64,000 nt of DNA, taken from positions 124,001 to 188,000 of the forward strand of contig NZ_FMAG01000010.1 of NCBI RefSeq assembly GCF_900094585.1. The letters run 5' to 3'. Below are positions 19,120 through 27,475 of this stretch, one piece after another. The stretch's first letter is position 1. Each line of letters opens with the position of its first letter. The DNA is from Martinezella multihospitum (GTDB lineage Bacteria; Pseudomonadota; Alphaproteobacteria; Rhizobiales; Rhizobiaceae). A program made the translations under genes and the position numbers. Below the pieces are notes generated by a model that saw only the letters and a list, made by a program, of their open reading frames with translations, was not told where the DNA came from and made no database searches.

Positions 19120-19277
19120 TTTTCGACTTGCTGCTCGGTGCTGTAGAACTCGTCAAAGCAGGCCCCGGAATCTTGAAAAGTCCGTGGTTGTTTGATCGAC
19201 CTGCGACAACCGAAGAGGTCGTTGGACATGACCGCTTTGACCTAGGCTCGAGCGGCATTCAGGCTGCTAACCGCTAA
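19120..19277 (+). other. Unidentified short coding-like frame
   Basis: About 50 residues, hydrophobic at first, then polar, ending GSSGIQAANR and TAA at 19275-19277. There is no ribosome-binding site or start codon, so it may be the tail of a decayed gene. I could not assign it to a family. The surrounding 19005-19510 stretch contains otherwise only the shared operator and the kinase relic. Confidence 0.25.
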
Positions 19278-19337
19278 GTTTGACGACCATGCCGAAGTAA
19301 TTGCGGCCTAAGCGGCCGACGCCAAAGAATGGTCAGC

Positions 19338-19450
19338 TCAATCGAGCGCACAAAAAGTTGCCGACAGGGTATCGCCGGCACCCGTCGTGTCGATGACCGG
19401 TCGTCGGGAACGGTCGACACCACGACTAGCGCAGCGCCCTCTGCAGGCAT
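19338..19450 (-). pseudogene. PfkB-family sugar kinase relic
   Basis: The minus strand encodes RPVIDTTGAGDTLSATFCALD and then a stop. DTTGAGD is the catalytic anion-hole motif of PfkB kinases. In another frame just before it MPAEGAALVVVSTVPDD reads like the preceding strands, so one frameshift separates them, and all else is missing. It lies directly downstream of the CUT1 permease gene, suggesting that the CUT1 operon once ended with its own kinase. Confidence 0.6.
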
Positions 19451-19510
19451 GCGGCATGTCGATATTTTTCGTCCTATGGAAGGTCTTGGTATGGCGGCTC
19501 CTCCAGGCTT

Positions 19511-20464
19511 CTATTTGACTGCGCCCGCAGTCAGGCCTTTGACAATGAAGCGCTCCAGGAAGATTCCGACGAGCACAAGGGGCATGATCGCGGCGGTCGC
19601 GATCGCTGCCATCGACCACCAGTTGATCCCCTGCGACCCGGTCTGGCTCGCCACCATTACCGGCAGAGTCTTTGCATTGGAGCTCGTCAGCAAGGCTGCG
19701 AAGAAATATTCATTCCAGCAGAGGATCACCGATAGGATGAAAGCCGCCACCATGCCCGGCAGTGCAATCGGTAGGACAATGCGCACAAACGCGCCCCAGA
19801 TCGAGCATCCATCGACCAAAGCCGCCTGCTCAAGCTCAACCGGAATCGTGTCAAACTGGTCGCGCATGACCCAGATGACGATCGGCAGCACCATCAGCGT
19901 ATAGACGAGCACGAGGCCGATCAGCGTGTCGAGCAGCATGAGGTTCTTGTAGAGAACAAGAAACGGCATGGCGAGGACAACGGGTGGCAGGATCAACTGC
20001 GACAGGAAGAAGAACGAGATGTCCTTGTTCGTCATCCAAAGAAACTTGTATGAAAACCGGCTGAGCCCGTAGGCCGCAAGCGAGCCAATGACGACCGCCA
20101 GGAACGAGGCGCCGGCAGAGGCGACGATGCTGTTGAGAAACCGGCGTAGGAACTCGTCGCGCACGGTGGATGGGGAAAGCAGAGTATCGGGCGAGAGGCC
20201 GAGCGAGCGCCAGCCCTTCCAGTCGGGCGTAAAATCGATAAAGGGGATGAGGTGCCCCTGCGTGACGTTGACCGCCGTCTTGAACGAGGTCGTGATCGTC
20301 CAGTAGATCGGAAACAAGGAAATGAAGGCCCAAAAGATCAGCGCAGCGTAGATCAGCAGGCTGGGCGTCAGGAATCGTGGTCGGCCGGGCCAAAGGCTTC
20401 CGTACCGCGACAAAGGGCGCCTCACGGAAGGGCTGGCTGAGGATGTGTCGGTGGCGTTGACCAT
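19511..20464 (-). CDS. CUT1 sugar ABC transporter permease (MalG type)
   Basis: A 317-residue permease with six membrane segments. The EAA loop near the C-terminal third reads ELEQAALVDGCSIWGAFVRI, the coupling motif that docks to the ATPase. The ATG at 20464 starts ten bases after the preceding permease stop; the long upstream frame overlapping that gene is not plausible. It partners the MalF-type permease, the Tat-exported receptor and the UgpC/MalK-type ATPase of this operon. The transported sugar or polyol is not evident. Confidence 0.88.
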   Translation of the reverse strand: MVNATDTSSASPSVRRPLSRYGSLWPGRPRFLTPSLLIYAALIFWAFISLFPIYWTITTSFKTAVNVTQGHLIPFIDFTPDWKGWRSLGLSPDTLLSPSTVRDEFLRRFLNSIVASAGASFLAVVIGSLAAYGLSRFSYKFLWMTNKDISFFFLSQLILPPVVLAMPFLVLYKNLMLLDTLIGLVLVYTLMVLPIVIWVMRDQFDTIPVELEQAALVDGCSIWGAFVRIVLPIALPGMVAAFILSVILCWNEYFFAALLTSSNAKTLPVMVASQTGSQGINWWSMAAIATAAIMPLVLVGIFLERFIVKGLTAGAVK

Positions 20465-20474
20465 AGCAGGTGCC

Positions 20475-21599
20475 TCAGTTGGATCGCTGCATCCATCGGC
20501 TGGCACCTTTGAGGATGAGCGCGACGACGATGATGATGACAACGAGGTAAAATTCAGCGAGCATGGTGCCGTAGCCCACGTTCGAGCGGTCGCGATATTC
20601 GCGGAAGATGAAGCTCGACACGGTGTCGGTCGCGCCACCCGGCCCCCCTGCCGTCACGTTGATGACGATGTCGGCGAGCTTGAGCTGGAAAATGATGCGC
20701 AAGATGACGACGGTCAAGCTGACCGGCAGCATTAGGGGAAAGGTGATCTCCTTGAAACTCTGCCAACCGGAGGCGCCGTCCACCTTCGCCGCTTCCTTCA
20801 CCTCCGCCGGCAGCGCCTGCAGGCCAGCCAGGAGCAGGATCATCATGAAGGGGATCGATACCCAGGCATCCATCGCCATGATGGAGGTCCGCGCCAGCCA
20901 GGGTGTTGCAAAGAAAGCAGGATTGTCCCAGCCGAGGTGGCGGGCGAGCGTGGCCGCCGGACCAAAGCGGTATTCCATCAGCGATTTGCCGATCATCCAG
21001 CTAACGGCCACCGGGCTCAGCATCAGCGGTAGCAGGAAGGCCACGCGGAAGAACTTGCGCGCACGGATCTCCGCATTCAGCAATAGAGCAAGCCCGAAGG
21101 CGATGGCATATTGCACCAGCACCGACAGGACATAATAGACCATGTTGAGCAGCGCGTTCCAGAAATAGGTGTCCGAAAATAGTGCGCGAAGATTGTCGAG
21201 CCCGTTGAAACGACGGCCGGCGACAGCACTCAAGTTCCAGTCCGTGAAGGCGATATAAGCGCCGAAGACGGTAGGAAACACGACCATTGCCACTGTGAAG
21301 AGGACCGCTGGCAGCACGAAGACAGCGCGCTGCCCGTCTTCACCACGGATCATGACCTGCGCGGCACATAGCGCACTCGCCCATATAATATAAGCGAAGA
21401 GCAGCGGACGCCAGTTGACAAGGCCAATTGATGTTGCACCGGTGGCTTCGAGAACCTGCAGGACGAGCGTCGCAAACAGCAACGTGGTCGCGGCCCACAG
21501 TAGTATGCGGCCGCGCCGCGCGCCGCTGATCTGAACCGCCGTTTGCTCGGAACGCGTTGCAGCGGGTGGGATGCCTGCTGGCATTATGGTATGGGACAT
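20475..21599 (-). CDS. CUT1 sugar ABC transporter permease (MalF type)
   Basis: A 374-residue permease with about eight membrane segments; the EAA loop reads EVKEAAKVDGASGWQSFKEI. The N-terminal region, with two extra hydrophobic segments before the MalF core, is longer than in most short CUT1 permeases. The ATG at 21599 is preceded by GAAGG; a TTG two codons earlier is possible. It follows the receptor gene after a strong stem-loop and precedes the MalG-type permease. Confidence 0.87.
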   Translation of the reverse strand: MSHTIMPAGIPPAATRSEQTAVQISGARRGRILLWAATTLLFATLVLQVLEATGATSIGLVNWRPLLFAYIIWASALCAAQVMIRGEDGQRAVFVLPAVLFTVAMVVFPTVFGAYIAFTDWNLSAVAGRRFNGLDNLRALFSDTYFWNALLNMVYYVLSVLVQYAIAFGLALLLNAEIRARKFFRVAFLLPLMLSPVAVSWMIGKSLMEYRFGPAATLARHLGWDNPAFFATPWLARTSIMAMDAWVSIPFMMILLLAGLQALPAEVKEAAKVDGASGWQSFKEITFPLMLPVSLTVVILRIIFQLKLADIVINVTAGGPGGATDTVSSFIFREYRDRSNVGYGTMLAEFYLVVIIIVVALILKGASRWMQRSN

Positions 21600-21638
21600 T
21601 GACAAACCTTCGACGCATGCTCTTCAGGCATGGATGAG

Positions 21639-21666
21639 AGCCAGGCGTCGCGGGCGACGCTTGGCT
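21639..21666 (-). promoter_or_regulatory. Stem-loop after the CUT1 receptor gene
   Basis: AGCCAGGCGTCG (21639-21650) pairs over 12 positions (one G-T) with CGACGCTTGGCT (21655-21666) around a CGGG loop. It begins about eight bases after the receptor stop in the transcript. It is the strongest of the binding-protein-associated hairpins. Confidence 0.65.
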
Positions 21667-21673
21667 GTTCAGC

Positions 21674-23335
21674 TTAGGCCCCGAGCGAGGCCTTGTAGAG
21701 CGCGATCTGCTTGTCGCGGCCGAGCTGCTCGGTGATCTTTTCCCAAGCGGCAGCGATTGCATCGGCTCCGGCTTGTGCGCTCGCCTGACCGGCAAAAACC
21801 TTCGCCAGTTCGTCTTCGGCCACGCTGTAATACTGGAAGATGCCCGGTATGCGCGGTTCGATGGCCGCATTCGGATGGTTGTAAGAATTCGACTGGGAAG
21901 CAAGATAGCTCGAGATGAATGCTTCGTCGTAACCGGCTGCCACCCATTCCTTGATATCGAACTGACTCTTGCGGTAGCATTGGAAGCCGGATGGATACGC
22001 CGCAGTCCAAAGAGCAAGATCCTTTCCACCGAGATGGGCTGCCGCACTCCAGGCCGCCTTCTTCTTCTTCTCGTCGCTGTCAACGCGCGCCATTACGTAA
22101 ACGCCCCAGCCGAGATAGGCCATGTTCGGCGCGTGGTTCGGACCGCTTGCGAGCTTGTCCCACTGGCCGGTCTTGGCGTTGTAGACGTCGTCTGAACCCG
22201 GCAGGATATCGAATCCGATTGTATCGCCAACAACCGAGCTGTCGCTGGTGCGGGCGCTGGAGCCTACATCGCCCCACCAGGAGACCATGGAGCCCGTGCC
22301 GGCCAGAAACTGCTGGAAGGCGGTCGTGCCCGGATCGGCATTAAGCTGGTCGCCGGCTTCCGACGGCAGGGCGTCGATGACGTCCTGAATTGCGCGAACC
22401 CATGCCGGATTGTTGATGCGCGGCTTCATAGTATCCACGTCGAAGAGCCAAGCTTTGTCGTCTGGGTGTTTAGCGTAGGCCGTGGCCCTTGAGCCCAGGA
22501 AGTAGAAGCCAAATCCGCCCCACGCCTTTGGTGCATCGAGATAACCGATGGCATCCGCGCCGCCGATCTTCTTGCCTTTGAGAAACTTGGTGGCCTCCTG
22601 GACCTTCTGCCAAGTCTTTGGCACCCCCCATTCGCCCTCGTGGCCTTCGTCTTTCCAGGCCTTAGCGAGTGTCTCGTCGGTAAAATAGTCAGTGCGATAA
22701 TTGAAGTTGTGACAATCGCCATCGACCGAGATGCGGTAGGTCTTACCGTCCCAGGTGCCGACGGGCGCTTTCAGGTAATCGACATAGTCATCCATGTCGA
22801 TCTGCGCCTTGACCCAATCGGGCATTTCCGACGCCAGTCCCTTGCCACAAACATCGCCCTCAAACGGAGCGCCCATTTCCAGGATGTCAAAATCGACGGT
22901 ACCCGTGGCAATTGCCTGCTGCAGGCGCGGATTGTAGTCGGCCTGGGCCAGATCGATCCATGTGATCTTGGCACCGGTATAGGCCTCCCACGGCTTCAAG
23001 AAACCGCGGAAAAGGACGTTGTGGAGATTCTGGTTATTCAAGCCCATGAAGGAAAGTTCGACGCCCGAGAACTCGCCCTGCTTGACGTTCTTCTTGGTGG
23101 CCTCCAGGCACATCTCACCAACTTTCTGCCAGTCGGCGTCCGTTGGCGATCCTTTGCCCACGCCTGGAACCTGCAGAATTTGACCCCGCAACGAGGTGTC
23201 CTGTGCGAAGGCTGTGCCGAACGGGCTGATGACACCACCCATGGCGGCAACGGCACCAATACTGGCACTGGTCTTTAAGATAGCGCGCCTGCTCAGGCCG
23301 ATTGCCATCATTTTCTCGAAATCACTGACTTTCAC
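21674..23335 (-). CDS. CUT1 extracellular solute-binding protein, Tat-type signal
   Basis: A 553-residue receptor, long for the family. The N-terminus carries a twin-arginine signal (LSRRAILKTSASIG) ending at about residue 44 (GTAFAQ), so it is exported folded, perhaps with a bound metal or ligand. The mature part shows type II (MalE/UgpB) features: ITWIDLAQADYNPRLQQAIA, MVSWWGDVG and a C-terminal helical lid. The GTG at 23335 is chosen because GGGAGGAGA lies immediately upstream. It is the second gene of the operon after the ATPase. The substrate is unknown. Confidence 0.86.
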   Translation of the reverse strand: MKVSDFEKMMAIGLSRRAILKTSASIGAVAAMGGVISPFGTAFAQDTSLRGQILQVPGVGKGSPTDADWQKVGEMCLEATKKNVKQGEFSGVELSFMGLNNQNLHNVLFRGFLKPWEAYTGAKITWIDLAQADYNPRLQQAIATGTVDFDILEMGAPFEGDVCGKGLASEMPDWVKAQIDMDDYVDYLKAPVGTWDGKTYRISVDGDCHNFNYRTDYFTDETLAKAWKDEGHEGEWGVPKTWQKVQEATKFLKGKKIGGADAIGYLDAPKAWGGFGFYFLGSRATAYAKHPDDKAWLFDVDTMKPRINNPAWVRAIQDVIDALPSEAGDQLNADPGTTAFQQFLAGTGSMVSWWGDVGSSARTSDSSVVGDTIGFDILPGSDDVYNAKTGQWDKLASGPNHAPNMAYLGWGVYVMARVDSDEKKKKAAWSAAAHLGGKDLALWTAAYPSGFQCYRKSQFDIKEWVAAGYDEAFISSYLASQSNSYNHPNAAIEPRIPGIFQYYSVAEDELAKVFAGQASAQAGADAIAAAWEKITEQLGRDKQIALYKASLGA

Positions 23336-23407
23336 GTGGTTCTCCTCCCGTTGTTGAACAAATGCCACGGTGTGGCTAAGCCGCTTTCTCCAAAGCGTCT
23401 GCAAAAT

Positions 23408-24469
23408 TTACCCGAGCCGCGTTCCGCTCTGTGCATCGAATAGATGTACGCGATCGGCGTTGGGCGTCATCGCGATCAGGTGGTCTGAGGGCTCTTTGAC
23501 CCGGTCGCGAAATACGCCGATGACCTTCTGCTGTCCGAGCCTGGCAAAAACCTGAGTTTCAGACCCGGTGGATTCCACCACCGACACTTGAGCTTTGACA
23601 TCACCGCCAAGCGTGAAATGCTCTGGTCGTATGCCATACCAGGCGGGCCGCCCATCTGACCCTGCCGGCACGCGGGCCAGCGGCAATCGAATCCCGTCGT
23701 CGGTCTCGAAAAATGGCTGCGCTGCAGCGCGGATGTGGCCCTTGATCAGATTCATCGATGGCGAGCCGATGAAGCCGGCGACAAAGGTGTTGGCGGGATT
23801 GTCGTAAAGCGTCATCGGTGCGCCGATCTGCTCCACGTGGCCATCTCTGAGAACCACAATCCGGTCGGCCATGGTCATGGCCTCCACCTGGTCATGCGTC
23901 ACGTAAATCATGGTTGTTGCTAGCCGACGCTGCAACTCCTTGATCTCAGCGCGCATCTGCACGCGAAGCTTGGCGTCCAGATTGGACAGCGGCTCATCAA
24001 ACAGGAACACTTTGGGATCACGAACAATCGCCCTGCCCATCGCTACCCGCTGACGCTGGCCGCCGGAAAGCTGCCGGGGATATCTGGCGAGGTAAGGTGC
24101 CAGATCGAGGATCTCGGCAGCCTTGCGCACGTGTTCGTCAATATAAGCCTTCGCTTCACCTCGCATTTTCAGTGCGAAGCCCATGTTCTCGGCCACCGTC
24201 TTGTGCGGATAGAGGGCATAGCTCTGAAAGACCATAGCGATGTCGCGATCCTTCGGCGGCAGATCGTTAACCACTCTGCCGTCGATCTTGATGTCGCCAG
24301 TGCTGATCTGCTCAAGGCCGGCAACCATGCGAAGCAGCGTCGACTTCCCGCAACCGGATGGTCCAACAAGAACGACAAACTCGCCGTCAGGGATTTCGAC
24401 GGATACCCCATGAATCACCGTCAGGCTGCCATAGGCTTTGCCGACATTGTCGATATTCATTGATGCCAA
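23408..24469 (-). CDS. CUT1 sugar ABC transporter ATPase (UgpC/MalK type)
   Basis: A 353-residue ATPase with Walker A GPSGCGKST, signature LSGGQRQ, Walker B FLFDEPLSNLD, H-loop THD and a C-terminal TOBE regulatory domain (GIRPEHFTLG). The TTG at 24469 is preferred over the ATG at 24460 because AGGAGA is correctly spaced for it and the resulting start matches the usual MASxxIxNVxKxYG beginning. Such ATPases often serve several CUT1 systems. It is first in the operon, downstream of a strong leader hairpin and the shared inverted repeat. Confidence 0.9.
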   Translation of the reverse strand: MASMNIDNVGKAYGSLTVIHGVSVEIPDGEFVVLVGPSGCGKSTLLRMVAGLEQISTGDIKIDGRVVNDLPPKDRDIAMVFQSYALYPHKTVAENMGFALKMRGEAKAYIDEHVRKAAEILDLAPYLARYPRQLSGGQRQRVAMGRAIVRDPKVFLFDEPLSNLDAKLRVQMRAEIKELQRRLATTMIYVTHDQVEAMTMADRIVVLRDGHVEQIGAPMTLYDNPANTFVAGFIGSPSMNLIKGHIRAAAQPFFETDDGIRLPLARVPAGSDGRPAWYGIRPEHFTLGGDVKAQVSVVESTGSETQVFARLGQQKVIGVFRDRVKEPSDHLIAMTPNADRVHLFDAQSGTRLG

Positions 24470-24532
24470 ATTATTCTCCTCAAACGGCGTCGCGCTCTCC
24501 TCGCTACTTCCCCTTCCAAAATCCCCTCAACG

Positions 24533-24567
24533 ACGGCGGTGGGAAGCATACGCTTCACCACCGCCGT
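24533..24567 (-). promoter_or_regulatory. Strong leader hairpin upstream of the CUT1 operon
   Basis: ACGGCGGTGG (24533-24542) pairs perfectly with CCACCGCCGT (24558-24567); after a one-base bulge GAAGC pairs with GCTTC over an ATAC loop, giving about 15 pairs. It lies about 65 bases before the ATPase start in the untranslated leader, so it may be an attenuator, RNA-stability element or protein site. Confidence 0.55.
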
Positions 24568-24602
24568 TCCGAAGATCCTGGGAGGATACCGCCGTACATG
24601 AA

Positions 24603-24632
24603 ACTTCACATAATATTGTGATGTTGTAAAGT
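24603..24632. promoter_or_regulatory. Shared operator, copy B (ACTTCAC-N16-GTAAAGT)
   Basis: Heptamers ACTTCAC (24603-24609) and GTAAAGT (24626-24632) repeat copy A exactly, including the 16-base spacer; flanking bases extend the identity to ACTTCACA and TTGTAAAGT. It lies in the divergent gap upstream of the CUT1 ATPase, so one regulator probably controls both sugar operons. Confidence 0.6.
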
Positions 24633-24829
24633 GTTTCGGCTGATAAGTTGCGTATTTTTTGTGAGCGGTAATCAGTCGCTAATGACAAAGGCAGGCCGGG
24701 GGGCATACCGCCGCACTCATCCCCAAACCGGGTGAGAAACCCGAGTCTCGCGTGGCGTGTGATTGCCAACATTACAGAAATGCAATAATTCGTAAAGAAT
24801 AGAGTGTTGTCGCTCGGGAGGAGAATTGA

Positions 24830-25270
24830 GTGCTGAAGGGAATTGATCCGGTTTTAAACGCCGAACTGTTGTACGCCTTGATGCTTATGGGACATGGCGA
24901 TCAATTGGTGCTGTGCGATGTCAATCACCCGGCCCAAACTATTGCTCGGCATACAACCTACGGCCGCCTTATCGACGTTTCCGGATGTGGTCTCGAACGT
25001 ACTGCGAAAGCTGTTTTGAAACTGTTTCCTCTCGACACGTTCATCACCTCACCGGTCAAGCGCATGCAGGTTGTCGATGACCCAGCTGGTCATATGCCAA
25101 TTTTCGAGACTATTCAGTCAGTCGTCGATGAGGCCGAAGGTAGGCCTGTGCCCATGGAAGCCTTGGAACGCTTTGCATTTTATGAAGCTGCAAAAGAATC
25201 GTTCGCGATTGTAAGAACGTCCGATATGGGGCCGTATGGGTGCTTCATTTTTAGCAAAGGCGTCATTTAA
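24830..25270 (+). CDS. fucU: RbsD/FucU-family sugar mutarotase
   Basis: A 146-residue protein of the RbsD/FucU superfamily, which interconverts sugar anomers so that they can be used after import. LLYALMLMGHGDQLVLCDVNHPA contains the conserved GHGD and D catalytic/binding residues, and the C-terminal region (FAIVRTSDMGPYGCFIFSKGV) has the conserved Tyr. The length matches FucU (about 140). The GTG at 24830 follows GGGAGGAGA. It is divergent from the CUT1 operon and probably serves the same sugar. FucU is the nearer branch, but fucose specificity is not proven. Confidence 0.82.
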   Translation: MLKGIDPVLNAELLYALMLMGHGDQLVLCDVNHPAQTIARHTTYGRLIDVSGCGLERTAKAVLKLFPLDTFITSPVKRMQVVDDPAGHMPIFETIQSVVDEAEGRPVPMEALERFAFYEAAKESFAIVRTSDMGPYGCFIFSKGVI

Positions 25271-25634
25271 CTTACGGCCCGCTAAAGATAACAATCTAAG
25301 CGATCTGATAGCGTCGGTAGATGCCTAACCCCCCGGAGATGCGAAGATTGGTGTTAGGCGTGATCGCGTGGATCGGATCGGCTGCCGGGTTAGCATGAGA
25401 CAGAGTTGTTCCGGGATTGGCGCATGGAACAGGGTGCGCTTGAGGAACACACAGTGGCGCGCCCCGGCCGGCCGTCGACGGCTGATCAGCGGAAGGTGCC
25501 GCGTTCGATGCGGTGACCTTGTGCAACGTTCACATCGATCCGAAGTACGCGCGTCGCGATCGCAGATGGGGCCGGTACAGGCGGAAGCCGATCATCTCAA
25601 GCGTATTGCCCTACCGGAGAATGCTTTGGCGACT

Positions 25635-25838
25635 TTAGCCAATCTCATTGACAATGAGCAGTCTCGGTCTGCAGAAGAAGCGAATGCGTTCTTGCAGGCT
25701 GCCTCCCTTCCTGACCAGGGCAAGCGAACCGGTCAGTTCGGCTAGCGTGTAAAAGTACACACTCTGGCTTTTGGGGCCTCGACGGCCGAGCGCCGTGGCG
25801 AGATAGCGCTTTAACGTTCCCGGTAGGCCGAGGAAATG
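25635..25838 (-). pseudogene. IS21-family IstB ATPase relic
   Basis: The frame encodes FLGLPGTLKRYLATALG, where IstB has FxGxPGTGKTHLAxALG, so the Walker A GK is lost. YFYTLAELTGSLA and RPRLLIVNEIG follow, the latter being the Walker B region usually written LLIVDEIGY. It stops there and the C-terminal half is missing, as is the partner transposase IstA. It is an inactive internal fragment of an IS21-like element. Confidence 0.72.
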
Positions 25839-26255
25839 AACCGCTCGTGACGATCGATGAACCCGAGCTGGGTCGGTGTAAAAACGGATCGCCGATCCTG
25901 CGCCAACGATCACCACGTCCGCGGCAATCGCATCGGTAAGTTCGGCAGTTGGCGGCGGCGGCGGCGGCGTAGTTTTTTCCCATAGTCCGTGGATCGCGGG
26001 TCATTAAGCGTTGTCACAATCCCTTGAGCACAGGAAGGTCCTAGCCAAGGAGCCCACCTCATACGCTCTGCGGCAGAAAATAATGATTTCGAACAAACTT
26101 ATTCCCAATCGGAATGACCTACAGTCCGTCGCCACGAGATCTCTCGCAGGCAGCGACAACCCATCGCTTGGAGCGCGTGACATGAGACGCTTCCGGTCGA
26201 CCTTTTCGGATGAGAGCATAATGCGCGCCGCTACTCGGCATTTCCTCAATCGACG

Positions 26256-26351
26256 GGGTACCAGCGCACCTTTTTGCAAATGCTTCTCGATTATCGCCTC
26301 CCAGCCGAGGCGAACACCCTCTCCTTCAAAGGTGGTGGTGACAGCATCCAT
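26256..26351 (-). pseudogene. LysR-family regulator, C-terminal relic
   Basis: FEGEGVRLGWEAIIEKHLQKGALV resembles the last part of the LysR effector domain (usually AGQGVALGWxxLIxxxLxxGxLV). Only about 30 residues are recognisable, without start, DNA-binding domain or proper end. The assignment is by motif and modest. Confidence 0.4.
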
Positions 26352-26525
26352 TCAGTAGTTGCTATGGGTACGACTGCGCATCGATCTGCTCCCCGAACGC
26401 GTAGTTTGCCCAATCAGACCAGCTTGCCAGGATTCCCGCCCCTGCTGTCATCCGTGACGAGATGGCGATCGTTGTCGGAAGGACCTTGCAAATGGTCTCT
26501 GCGTGTGACCGTCTCTGGCGGGATC

Positions 26526-27383
26526 CTAGTATTCTGGTTTGCTGGCGTTACTCCTGAGCTTCCGCGGATCGGCAACTGTGCGGTCGAAGTAGCGTGACGG
26601 TGTTGTTCCCAAGGCCTTACGAAACATTGTTATAAAGGAAGTCGCTGACTCGTAGCCAAGGGCGTCGGAGACTTGCTGTACGGGCACTCCGTCGGACAGC
26701 TTAGAGAGCGCAACAAGCAGATGGAGCTGCTGCCGCCATCGCCCGAACGACATCCCCGTTTCCCGGACGACCAAACGGGCTAGCGTTCGCTCACTGGTCG
26801 CAGTCCGTCCGGACCATTCGGCCAGCGTCGTTCGGTCGGCCGGATGCGCCATCAACGCCTCCTGGATAGCCACCATCTTGGGATGGGATGAAACAGGGAG
26901 TCTCAGTCCGCCCGTCGGCATCCCCTCCAGCTCTCTCAACAGTACCTTCATCAGAAGAAGTACGTGCTCGCCGGTGTCGTTTCCTACGGTCGTGCCAGCA
27001 AGGCGCAGGACTATCTCCCTCACCAGTGGGGTGATCTCGAGGGTGCAACAGTGCTCCGGCAGGCAGGCGGCATCCTGCTTGACAAACAGGATGCATAAGC
27101 GCGAGTGCGGAGATGCGGGGCTGCGATGTCGAAGGCCGGCCGGAACCCATACGGCGCATCCGGAGGGGACGATCCATATCGAGCCGGGAACGTGGCACAT
27201 GACTGCACCGCTCAGGGCTATAATGAGTTGCCCACTCGCGTGCTCGTGCAGCGGCAGCTCAGCCCAGTGCTGATCGTACCCGACAAGCAACGCCATCGCG
27301 GGTGTTGCGAACTCGACATCCCATGCGGCTGCCGACGGCGCCCGAAGAGGTATTATTGGCATATTTTCGATATCAGTAGTCAT
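26526..27383 (-). CDS. AraC-family regulator with cupin sensor domain
   Basis: A 285-residue regulator. An N-terminal cupin segment (ELPLHEHASGQLIIALSG, PSGCAVWVPAGLRH) is followed by the AraC DNA-binding domain (LAEWSGRTATSERTLARLV, VQQVSDALGYESATSFITMF). The ATG at 27383 is chosen; a TTG 20 codons upstream is the alternative. It is divergent from the amidohydrolase gene with a 92-base gap, so it probably regulates that gene. The inducer may be an aromatic acid, judged only from the neighbour. Confidence 0.85.
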   Translation of the reverse strand: MTTDIENMPIIPLRAPSAAAWDVEFATPAMALLVGYDQHWAELPLHEHASGQLIIALSGAVMCHVPGSIWIVPSGCAVWVPAGLRHRSPASPHSRLCILFVKQDAACLPEHCCTLEITPLVREIVLRLAGTTVGNDTGEHVLLLMKVLLRELEGMPTGGLRLPVSSHPKMVAIQEALMAHPADRTTLAEWSGRTATSERTLARLVVRETGMSFGRWRQQLHLLVALSKLSDGVPVQQVSDALGYESATSFITMFRKALGTTPSRYFDRTVADPRKLRSNASKPEY

Positions 27384-27475
27384 TCTGGAGCGTATCACGC
27401 CAACGATGGAAGCAGTACTAACGACGTCTGCGGGTATCTTCAACCTTAGCGCCGTCGAATGGAGAGAATGACATC

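Larger units (their letters stand above)
24470..24829. promoter_or_regulatory. Divergent control region of the CUT1 operon and fucU-like gene
   Basis: This 360-base gap contains no gene but two notable elements, listed separately: a long hairpin at 24533-24567 nearer the ATPase gene and the shared operator at 24603-24632. The remainder, to the mutarotase start, is fairly AT-rich and presumably holds its promoter. Confidence 0.5.
25271..26525. other. Decayed region without intact genes
   Basis: About 1.25 kb between the mutarotase and an AraC gene. I can recognise only an IstB relic and a LysR relic (listed separately) and a (GGC)6 run at 25951-25968. Other frames on both strands look like noise. 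The mix of unrelated fragments suggests repeated insertion and deletion. Confidence 0.5.

Noticed and set aside
25951-25968. (GGC)6 run as a possible repeat array
   Set aside because: A single short trinucleotide run in decayed DNA; no spacer-repeat structure, not CRISPR.
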